From assembly GCA_050289385.1 (NCBI GenBank), contig JBNKFQ010000186.1, positions 1 through 20,258 of the forward strand: 20,258 bases of DNA. The letters run 5' to 3'. Below the pieces are notes generated by a model that saw only the letters and a program-made list of their open reading frames with translations, ran no database searches and was not told where the DNA came from. Below, piece by piece: positions 15,007 through 20,258 of the stretch. This stretch comes from JBNKFQ01 sp050289385. GTDB taxonomy: Bacteria; Pseudomonadota; Gammaproteobacteria; Pseudomonadales; Porticoccaceae. The position numbers were made by a program, and so were the translations under genes. Position 1 is the stretch's first letter. Each line of letters starts with the position of its first letter.

Positions 15007-16038
15007 TTACTGGTCCGCAAACACCAGTTGCTTAACCCATTCAGATACCTCGGGTTCCGACGCGGGGGCATTGCCTCGGGTTATCCACCACCGCTGCAAC
15101 CATGAGATACCCTGTTCGCCTATGTATCTGTCCGGCAGCGCATAGACTGGATCCCGCAATGCTTCATCCAGAGAGACAAACCGATAGCCGCGTTTTTGCA
15201 TCATGCGAAAAAGCTTGCCAAAATAATTGGCGTTTAACGCGTTAGCATGGATAAGGAGAACCTGTGCCGGTTCCCGTTTTAATAAATTGACGGATAACTG
15301 TTCAAAGAAGTTAAACATCGTTTCCATATAGCGTATATAGTCATCTCCGATTTGGCTCATTAATTCTGTGTCCTGCGCAGCCATTGCTTTTTTATAGGCA
15401 AAAGCATAAATCCACTCAGAGTTATCAATGGTAACCGGTGCAACACGATACTCCTGTTCTGTCAGGAAAGTCTCAAAAGCCTCTTTAGTGGCAGAGTCAG
15501 GCCCTGTATTAAGGTAGGGATGACGAAAATACTTTAAGGTCTTGCCATAATTTTTCATCAGCGGCCCTGTAACCTCCTGCCCACGAAGCACTTCCTGTTC
15601 GAACGCCTCAAGCGGCGTATTAAACAGGGAGAGATGAGAGTAGGTGTGATTGCCGAGATCAAGACCGGCATCCAGCCAGGCGCGCAGTAATGCAGTTTCT
15701 TCGGGGCGTGCCGGGTCACCGAGCTTCACTTCATTGACAAAACCCGTTACAGGAATATTGAACGGCCTGATTTCATTCAGCAATCCCCGGGTTATTTGCC
15801 GTCTATCCTGAAAATTATCGCCGCCCCGTTGAACCGGTAAATCATCGATCGTCACGGCAACTGTGCGAAAAGGAACTTCTGTCGGCTTCGGGACTGTACT
15901 TTTCCCTTCTCTATTGGCGTATGTGCATGCCAGCGTACTTAAGCACAGCAGTAAAAGTAAAATTAAATGTCTATAGGATGTCATATACGGATTTTTATAT
16001 AGATGCCACAGATCTATGAGGAAATAATTTTTCAGCAT
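15007..16038 (-). CDS. polysaccharide deacetylase (NodB-like) lipoprotein
   Basis: The protein is 343 residues from ATG 16038, which has an excellent AAGGAG site. An internal ATG at 15984 (residue 19) gives a more canonical lipoprotein signal, with the lipobox ending STLAC and Cys at 20, but has no visible ribosome site; with the upstream start the Cys is at 38. NodB motifs are present: TIDDLPV (metal and base Asp), GNHTYSH (metal His pair), RHPYLNTG (Arg-x-Pro-Tyr) and LLIHANALN in place of the usual LLH. It should remove N- or O-acetyl groups from a polysaccharide or peptidoglycan in the envelope. The stop codon of the TolC remnant is one base upstream, so expression may depend on that broken gene's transcript. 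Confidence 0.85.
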   Translation of the reverse strand: MLKNYFLIDLWHLYKNPYMTSYRHLILLLLLCLSTLACTYANREGKSTVPKPTEVPFRTVAVTIDDLPVQRGGDNFQDRRQITRGLLNEIRPFNIPVTGFVNEVKLGDPARPEETALLRAWLDAGLDLGNHTYSHLSLFNTPLEAFEQEVLRGQEVTGPLMKNYGKTLKYFRHPYLNTGPDSATKEAFETFLTEQEYRVAPVTIDNSEWIYAFAYKKAMAAQDTELMSQIGDDYIRYMETMFNFFEQLSVNLLKREPAQVLLIHANALNANYFGKLFRMMQKRGYRFVSLDEALRDPVYALPDRYIGEQGISWLQRWWITRGNAPASEPEVSEWVKQLVFADQ

Positions 16039-16039
16039 A

Positions 16040-16596
16040 TCAAGCTCCTTTATATACGGAAGCGCTGCTGTCTAGCCAACCATTCAACTGGTTAATATCC
16101 TCCGGCCCCAACTGTCTCGCCACTGTCTTCAACGCCAGCGAACTTGCAATAAAATTGAAACGGGCATTGGAAAAGGCGCTGTCGAATTGTTCCCCGTCCA
16201 GTTCCGTATCGCTATAGGACAAACGACCGGACAGCTTTAGCAGATACTCGGCCTTTTTCGCCGCCGCCAGTTTTTCCGCCGCATCCCGCGCAAAGGTAGC
16301 CGCCCTGAGATTGTAATTGTTGTCCAGAGCAAAGTTAACCCAGGCTTCCCGGTCCAGGTGTTGAGGCACTTCGGCGTTGAAGTTATCACCCGGCCCGGCC
16401 AGTTGGCGGTAGGGCTGGCCGATCAGAATTTCCAGGGCTTCAAACTCGATATCAAATGCCGACCCGGCTTCCAGGCTATCGACCGCCACGGCATGGTAAG
16501 CGGCCTGGGCCTCGTGCTTATTGGTAATGGGCACCAGGCCCATGTCAAAACGCATCTGAGCATGCTCCAGTTGACCGGAGTCAGGTTGGTAGCGAC
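16040..16596 (-). pseudogene. TolC-type outer-membrane efflux protein remnant (5'-truncated, internal deletion)
   Basis: The frame contains RFDMGLVPITNKHEAQAAYH, FEALEILIGQPYRQLAGPGD, WVNFALDNNYNLRAATFARD and AEKLAAAKKAEYLLKLSGRL, all typical of the first half of TolC. It then jumps from RLSYSDTELDGEQFDSA straight to RFNFIASSLALKTVARQLGP and EDINQLNGWL, the TolC C-terminus, without the roughly 200 residues of the second repeat. The N-terminus is also missing: upstream codons (to an ATG at 16696) do not resemble TolC, and a transposase scrap begins there on the other strand. The frame itself is open, so a short protein could still be made, but it cannot form a TolC barrel. Confidence 0.85.
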
Positions 16597-16650
16597 AAGG
16601 ATTAATGGGGTTATCCGGTGGTGTCGATTCTTCTGTAGTGGCGGCCGGCC

Positions 16651-16767
16651 TGTATGGCCTATGTGGACCTTGACCCCATACGCGGTGGCATGACAACCAC
16701 GCTCGAGCAGTCCGACATTACTTCACTGTAGGAGCGCCCAGGTATATAGCCTTCGGCATCATCCAAT
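16651..16767 (+). pseudogene. C-terminal scrap of a Y1 / REP-associated tyrosine transposase
   Basis: The frame reads CMAYVDLDPIRGGMTTTLEQ then SDITSL, a stop (TAG 16729), and ERPGI. In REP-associated and IS200-like transposases the C-terminal region reads YVDLNPIRAGM, then SDYTSIQERI, so the TAG replaces a Gln codon. Only this segment remains. It abuts the truncated 5' end of the TolC remnant, so an insertion or deletion at this element probably removed the TolC start. Confidence 0.7.
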
Positions 16768-16921
16768 GCTATACACGGTCAAACTGAGATTTTTTTCCGG
16801 AAATCTGGATGTCCACTTTGTCGACCGGCCGAACAGCCGGCATTTTGATGGTCGACCTTTCAGGATAATAGAAAATTTTTTGCGAAGGTTTCTGAGCGAG
16901 ACAGGGAACAGGTACAGCACC

Positions 16922-17362
16922 TCACTGGATATAAATTCTCTCCCAGCGTTCCAGCTCCTGCAAGGTCAGCCGGATGAGCTTGTCGGGATCCTTCTCGATC
17001 AGAGCCTTCCTCTCCGGGGGAATCCTGACGCTCTCCTGCAGGTGTCGGTTCGCCCACACCGCCAGGTTGGTCATCATATGGATCAGGTCCTTGCCCATGG
17101 CAGTCAGGTAGTACAACTTGCGGCGCCTGCTTTCCGGATGGGGCACGGACGCCACCAGGCCCGCCCGTTCGAGTTTTTTCAACCGGTCGGTAAGGATGCT
17201 GCTGGAGATCTGCTCCTCGGTGTGCAGCATGTCCTTGTATTCGTGAAGGCCGGCGAACATCAGGTTGCGAATGATCAGCAAAGTCCAGTGATCGCCGATG
17301 ATATCCAGGCTGCAGGCGACCGGGCAGCCGGTACGGTGTTTATGTTCAACTTTGGCGATCAT
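16922..17362 (-). CDS. HxlR-family winged-helix transcriptional regulator
   Basis: The protein has 146 residues. The N-terminus TGCPVACSLDIIGDHWTLLI is the family hallmark, with the conserved Cys-Pro (Cys13) used as a redox or electrophile sensor in some relatives, plus a second Cys at 17. Helix-turn-helix and wing follow: FAGLHEYKDMLHTEEQISSS, ILTDRLKKLERAGLVASVPH, RRRKLYYLTAMGKDL. The C-terminal tail (about 110-146) is longer than the minimal family. It is divergent from the MAPEG gene, and two palindromes in the 71-base gap overlap the predicted promoters, so it is likely the repressor of that unit and of itself. Confidence 0.93.
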   Translation of the reverse strand: MIAKVEHKHRTGCPVACSLDIIGDHWTLLIIRNLMFAGLHEYKDMLHTEEQISSSILTDRLKKLERAGLVASVPHPESRRRKLYYLTAMGKDLIHMMTNLAVWANRHLQESVRIPPERKALIEKDPDKLIRLTLQELERWERIYIQ

Positions 17363-17371
17363 AAATAAATA

Positions 17372-17386
17372 CTTGCATAATAGAAG
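17372..17386. promoter_or_regulatory. HxlR-type operator 1
   Basis: CTTGCATAATAGAAG is an imperfect palindrome, identical at 13 of 15 positions to the reverse complement of operator 2. It overlaps the -35 box proposed for the MAPEG promoter. The centre-to-centre distance to operator 2 is 30 bases, about three helical turns. Confidence 0.6.
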
Positions 17387-17400
17387 TGGTTGACGATAAT
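17373..17400 (+). promoter_or_regulatory. putative promoter of the MAPEG gene unit
   Basis: TTGCAT (17373-17378), 16 bases, then GATAAT (17395-17400), predicted to start near 17407 inside operator 2. On the opposite strand TTGCTT (17434-17429), 16 bases and TATAAT (17412-17407) could serve the HxlR gene. Both promoters are thus covered by the operators. Confidence 0.45.
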
Positions 17401-17401
17401 G

Positions 17402-17416
17402 CTTCTATTATAGAAG
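17402..17416. promoter_or_regulatory. HxlR-type operator 2
   Basis: CTTCTAT and ATAGAAG are perfect 7-base arms around one T. The site contains the -10 box proposed for the hxlR-like gene and the start site proposed for the MAPEG gene. Confidence 0.65.
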
Positions 17417-17433
17417 TATTAGAGAAACAAGCA

Positions 17434-17838
17434 ATGACAGGATTACCGATCACCAGTCTTTTTGCCGCACTGTTCGGCCTTATGCTGATACCCATGACCA
17501 TAGCCATCGGCCTTCGGCGAGGAAGGGTAGGTGTGCTGTTCCTGGACGGTGGCGACGAAACACTGCTGCGGCGCATACGCTCTCATGCCAATTTTCTGGA
17601 ATATGTGCCGCTGGCCTTGATCCTGATGGCGCTATCGGAGGCAAACGGGGCGTCCACCACCTTCCTGTACAGCACCGGCACGGTATTGTTGGTAGTGAGA
17701 GTGCTGCATTACTTCACCTTGAATTTTTTCGACGGCCCCCGAATACGGCAAATCTGTATGCTTGGGACCACAGGCATATTCCTCGCCCTGGTCATCGGGT
17801 TGCTGACCTATTACTGGAGAAACACCCATGGCCTATGA
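17434..17838 (+). CDS. MAPEG-family membrane protein
   Basis: The protein is 134 residues from ATG 17434; codons open upstream to 17386 run through the operator region and are not counted. Four membrane segments are visible, starting with ITSLFAALFGLMLIPMTIAI. The family core LLRRIRSHANFLEYVPLALI (Arg, Asn and Glu of the glutathione-binding site) is complete. MAPEG proteins are small trimeric membrane enzymes, often glutathione transferases or peroxidases. Its stop overlaps the start of the TfoX-domain gene by 11 bases, so the two are coupled. Confidence 0.9.
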   Translation: MTGLPITSLFAALFGLMLIPMTIAIGLRRGRVGVLFLDGGDETLLRRIRSHANFLEYVPLALILMALSEANGASTTFLYSTGTVLLVVRVLHYFTLNFFDGPRIRQICMLGTTGIFLALVIGLLTYYWRNTHGL

Positions 17839-18181
17839 CGAACACCTGGCGCAACGTATTCGCGATCTGGCAAAGGACAAGCCGGAGATTACCGAAAAGA
17901 AAATGTTCGGTGGTGTCTGCTACTTTCTCAACGGCAATATGCTGTGCGGGGTGGAAGTGGGCCGCTATATGTTCCGCGTCGGTAAGGAGCTGGAAGGTGA
18001 AGCGCTTAAAAAACCCGGCGCCTCGCAAATGGACCTGACTGGCAGGCCGATGGGTGGCCTGGTGCATGTCACCGAAGACGCATGTCACGGTGCTAAGCTG
18101 GCGGAATGGCTGGCAATGGCGGAAGCTTTTGTCGGTACGCTGCCGCCGAAAAAGGATAAAAATCGTCAAAAGAGATGTTAA
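17828..18181 (+). CDS. TfoX N-terminal-domain protein
   Basis: The protein has 117 residues, one TfoX_N domain: LAQRIRDLAKD, ITEKKMFGGVCYFLNGNMLC, YMFRVGKELEGEALKKPGAS, PMGGLVHV and a basic tail (PPKKDKNRQKRC). The C-terminal TfoX domain of competence regulators is absent, so a role in competence should not be assumed; such single-domain proteins are widespread with unknown function. The start follows GGAGAAACACCC, and it overlaps the MAPEG gene. Confidence 0.88.
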   Translation: MAYDEHLAQRIRDLAKDKPEITEKKMFGGVCYFLNGNMLCGVEVGRYMFRVGKELEGEALKKPGASQMDLTGRPMGGLVHVTEDACHGAKLAEWLAMAEAFVGTLPPKKDKNRQKRC

Positions 18182-18184
18182 ACA

Positions 18185-18517
18185 ATGAAAGAAATCAATG
18201 TCATTAATTACATTGAAGTCCCCGAGGGGATGGAGCATGAAGCGGAGCGGGTGCGCAGTATCTATGTGGATTATTTTAGCAAACAAAAGGGCTTTGCGCG
18301 CTCAACCTTTTACCGTGAGATGAACACGGACAATGCGGCAGGCACCCGATACATCAATATTGTCGTCTGGGATTCCTATGAAAGCTTTCAGTCCGTGGTG
18401 AACGCCGGCTTTGAGAATGAAGATGGCCTGAATGACGATGGGATGAAAGTATTGGGCAAGGGCTTTCCGGAACCCATAAAAGTATCACCAGGGCAATATG
18501 AAATCATAGGCACCTAA
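18185..18517 (+). CDS. ABM-fold (antibiotic biosynthesis monooxygenase-like) protein
   Basis: The protein has 110 residues with a dimeric ferredoxin-like pattern: INVINYIEVPEGMEHEAERV, KQKGFARSTFYREMN, YINIVVWDSYESFQSVVNAG. Relatives include cofactor-free monooxygenases and heme-degrading enzymes, but this one lacks any residue that fixes a reaction. It starts three bases after the TfoX-domain stop. The stop region is part of a 15-base tandem duplication (18506-18535), so the last codons were copied once beyond the stop. Confidence 0.75.
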   Translation: MKEINVINYIEVPEGMEHEAERVRSIYVDYFSKQKGFARSTFYREMNTDNAAGTRYINIVVWDSYESFQSVVNAGFENEDGLNDDGMKVLGKGFPEPIKVSPGQYEIIGT

Positions 18518-18535
18518 AAAATAGGCACCTGAAAA
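18506..18535 (+). repeat. 15-base tandem duplication over a stop codon
   Basis: ATAGGCACCTAAAAA is followed at once by ATAGGCACCTGAAAA, 14 of 15 positions alike. The first copy contains the gene's stop TAA and the second a TGA, so the stop is duplicated. Typical of replication slippage. Confidence 0.75.
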
Positions 18536-18657
18536 CGAGTAGCCTAACGTAACCCTTCACAATACGAGGAAGAGCAAGCCTTGTCATTGCGTATCAATGG
18601 CGAGGAATATAGATACGAAACCTTTAATTTCAATATCTGATAACGAGGAAAATAAAG

Positions 18658-19080
18658 ATGAATGTTAAAAAACTCGGCGTGTTTATTGTCGCCTATTTTG
18701 TGATTACCATGAGCTGGGCTTACCCGTGGCATATGGTGTTTTTCCATGACCTCTATGTCGAGTGGGGCGCGTTTCAGCGTACTGAACCCATCATACCGCT
18801 CGGTATCGCTGCCATCCTTATCCAGGGACTTGTGATTGGCTACCTTTATCCGTTTTACAATAAGGGTGAGGGCAACCCCATTCTGAGCGGCATTAAATTC
18901 AACCTGATTATCGGCCTGATGACCTACACCGTCATGGGCTTTGCCACGGCGGCCAAATTTAACATCGAGCCGATTGCACCGTTTCTGTTTTATCACACCG
19001 TGTTTCAGGCTATCCAATTCACTATGACCGGAGCGGCTCTGGGGTTCATATACCGACAACCCCTTCACAATACTCAATAA
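18658..19080 (+). CDS. uncharacterised four-helix membrane protein
   Basis: The protein has 140 residues and four hydrophobic segments: about 5-24 (LGVFIVAYFVITMSWAYPWH), 46-66 (PLGIAAILIQGLVIGYLYPF), 78-98 (FNLIIGLMTYTVMGFATAAK) and 108-131 (FLFYHTVFQAIQFTMTGAAL). The general form resembles DUF1761-like small membrane proteins, without a sure match. No catalytic motif is seen; conserved-looking polar residues are WAYPWH and YPFYNKG. GAGGAAAATAAAG precedes the ATG. It is 140 bases behind the ABM-like gene, with a spacer holding no gene but a 13-base match (18553-18565) to its own 3' end (19061-19073). Confidence 0.8.
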   Translation: MNVKKLGVFIVAYFVITMSWAYPWHMVFFHDLYVEWGAFQRTEPIIPLGIAAILIQGLVIGYLYPFYNKGEGNPILSGIKFNLIIGLMTYTVMGFATAAKFNIEPIAPFLFYHTVFQAIQFTMTGAALGFIYRQPLHNTQ

Positions 19081-19104
19081 CACAGATACTAAAGGAGAAA
19101 ACCA

Positions 19105-19422
19105 ATGCCCCAATATATCTTTACCTATCACGGTGGAAAGCAACCGGAAACACCGGAGGAAGGCCCAAAAAGCATGGAGGAGTGGAAAGCCTGGGCGACC
19201 AATCTCGGTCCGGCGCTGATCAATCCCGGTACACCGGTGGGTATCACCAGGGTGTTGACCAAAGACGGCGTGTCTCAAAATCCATCTCCCCATCCGATTA
19301 TGGGCTTCTCCATCCTGGAAACCGACAGCATGGAAGCCGCACTGGATATGCTCAGGGACTGCCCGCACTTCAAGTATGAAGGCACGCTGGAAGTTTCCGA
19401 AATGATGGAAATGCCGTCTTAG
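19105..19422 (+). CDS. YciI/DGPF-domain family protein
   Basis: The protein has 105 residues: MPQYIFTYHGG, the linker EEGPKSMEEWKAWATNLGPA, VLTKDGVSQ, and IMGFSILETDSMEAALDMLR followed by DCPHFKYEGTLEVSEMMEM. This is the YCII-related ferredoxin-like fold, often seen next to sigma factors or small detoxifying enzymes; no enzymatic activity is certain. AAAGGAGAAAACC gives a strong ribosome site. It follows the membrane-protein gene by 24 bases and belongs to the same run of small genes. Confidence 0.85.
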   Translation: MPQYIFTYHGGKQPETPEEGPKSMEEWKAWATNLGPALINPGTPVGITRVLTKDGVSQNPSPHPIMGFSILETDSMEAALDMLRDCPHFKYEGTLEVSEMMEMPS

Positions 19423-19432
19423 GTGAATCGAA

Positions 19433-19456
19433 GTCGCCAAGGACTGCCCTGGCGAC
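19433..19456. other. intercistronic hairpin
   Basis: A 10-base stem with one mismatch (GTCGCCAAGG / CCCTGGCGAC) and a 4-base loop lies between the YciI-like and GFA genes. There is no T-run after it, so it may protect or process the mRNA rather than end it. Confidence 0.4.
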
Positions 19457-19500
19457 GACGTCAGGGCTGAATCGTATCGTTAATTGTTTGGAGAAAAACT

Positions 19501-19911
19501 ATGAAAATGTCCGGAAAGTGCCTGTGTGGTGCCGTTTCATACACTTGTTCAACCGACCCGGTGTTTACAGGAAACTGTCATTGCAACGACTGTAAAAAAT
19601 CTTCGGGCAGTGGTTATTCGCCCACGATGTTTTTCCCGGAAAACAGTGTTTCTGTTTCCGGGGAGGTGAAATACTTTGAAAGCAAAGGTCGCAGTGGAAA
19701 AAACGTCAACCGGGGATTCTGCCCTACTTGCGGCTCCCAGCTGTTTGGTAAGCCGGAGGTAATGCCCGGTCTGCTTGCTATCAAAGCGGGTTCCCTTGAT
19801 GATACGTCCAAATTCACCCCCCAAATCGATGTATTTGTCAGTCACGCAGCGCCCTGGGATGTTATGGATCAAGATTTGCCAAAATTTCCCGAAATGCCGC
19901 CACAAGACTGA
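19501..19911 (+). CDS. GFA-family (CENP-V/GFA, Zn-binding) protein
   Basis: The protein has 136 residues. The zinc ligands are intact: CLCGAVSY, GNCHCNDCKKSSG and GFCPTCGSQLFG, giving CxC, CxxC-type and CxxC sites. The fold is that of glutathione-dependent formaldehyde-activating enzyme relatives, though most members have no proven reaction. TTGGAGAAAAACT provides the ribosome site. It is the last intact gene in the window and is followed by a broken paralogue. Confidence 0.92.
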   Translation: MKMSGKCLCGAVSYTCSTDPVFTGNCHCNDCKKSSGSGYSPTMFFPENSVSVSGEVKYFESKGRSGKNVNRGFCPTCGSQLFGKPEVMPGLLAIKAGSLDDTSKFTPQIDVFVSHAAPWDVMDQDLPKFPEMPPQD

Positions 19912-20015
19912 CGTAGTTGACGAGACGGCACACCCGAGTTTCAGTGCTAGGCAGGTAGCGTCATAGAAATTCGCACAGACAACAGGGTGGAATATATGTA
20001 ATCGAGACAAGATCA

Positions 20016-20258
20016 ATGACTGGACAATGTCTTTGCGGCGATAGCTTTTACCGCACGGGAAATCCCCGGGATGGTATTCAACTGCCATTGTTCACGGTGC
20101 CGGGTGTCGCATGGCGCGGACTATGCGACGCAGGCCTTCGCCGTGCGAAGCAGCCTGGCATTCATTCGGGGCAAGGATAAACTGCGGGAATACGAATCCA
20201 CCGGCGGTATCCGTGCCTTCTACTCGAACTGCGGTTCAAGGTTGATGAATTATGCCAA
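20016..20258 (+). pseudogene. frameshifted second GFA-family gene (3' end outside window)
   Basis: From ATG 20016 the frame reads MTGQCLCGDSFYRTG, the GFA N-terminus; the neighbouring frame then continues REIPGMVFNCHCSRCRVSHG, ADYATQAFAVRSSLAFIRGK and GIRAFYSNCGSRLMNYA. A one-base change near 20050-20060 separates the two. The second zinc pair, usually FCSNCGS, reads FYSNCGS, so one Cys is also lost. It is therefore probably inactive unless the frameshift is a sequencing error. It follows the intact GFA gene by 104 bases; that gap holds no gene. Confidence 0.8.

Noticed and set aside
16766..17368. 200-codon open frame on the plus strand
   Set aside because: It lies opposite the clear HxlR gene, and its translation has no family likeness.
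18540..18657. Integron attC site suggested by GCCTAAC at 18542
   Set aside because: The matching GTTAGGC and the inner L boxes are absent, and gene overlaps such as MAPEG/TfoX do not fit cassettes.
18544..19440. 298-codon open frame on the minus strand
   Set aside because: It is antisense to the four-helix membrane protein and YciI-like genes, which have ribosome sites and family signatures; its own translation is His/Arg-rich with no motif.
1..20258. CRISPR arrays, tRNA or rRNA genes, riboswitches
   Set aside because: No regularly spaced repeats, cloverleaf-like segments or known aptamer cores were seen by eye; a covariance-model scan was not possible.

Overview
The window looks like a chromosomal accessory region of a gammaproteobacterium of roughly mid GC, probably an environmental or marine TonB-receptor-rich lineage. 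This rests on an STN-domain TonB-dependent receptor with its own FecI/FecR pair, a Tat-exported S9 peptidase, and debris of IS91-type and REP/IS200-type transposases and a TolC gene. The taxonomic call is inference; there is no rRNA or housekeeping marker here.

Layout: (1) 1-2845: the 3' part of an HxlR regulator, a membrane PAS sensor-kinase homologue whose phospho-acceptor His and ATP-site residues are replaced, then a frameshifted gene remnant. (2) 2846-8836: a LysR regulator facing a tight three-gene operon. The operon encodes a Tat-exported S9 peptidase, an SGNH/GDSL lipoprotein hydrolase, and a fumarase/aspartase-superfamily lyase that carries a Sec signal peptide. The divergent promoter region holds a textbook LysR-type operator. 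(3) 8837-9822: decayed DNA with a broken sulfatase N-terminus, an interrupted unknown ORF, and the terminator of the convergent receptor gene. (4) 9823-14250, minus strand: ECF sigma factor, FecR-type anti-sigma/regulator and STN-containing TonB-dependent receptor, a complete cell-surface signalling set. A two-block promoter element with identical spacing lies in front of both the sigma gene and the receptor gene. (5) 14251-16800: an IS91 transposase piece, a polysaccharide-deacetylase lipoprotein, an internally deleted TolC remnant and a piece of a Y1/REP-type transposase. (6) 16922-20258: an HxlR regulator divergent from a run of small genes (MAPEG, TfoX-N, ABM-like, 4-TM protein, YciI-like, GFA) and a broken second GFA copy. 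Two near-identical HxlR-type operators sit over the divergent promoters.

Working model (inference): the receptor, self-regulated through FecI/FecR, imports or senses a compound, and the adjacent LysR-controlled set of exported peptidase, esterase and lyase processes it in the cell envelope. An exported member of the fumarase/aspartase superfamily is the most unusual component, because this superfamily is normally cytoplasmic. The right-hand cluster resembles an electrophile or xenobiotic response unit. Many truncated genes mark the region as a rearrangement hot spot.
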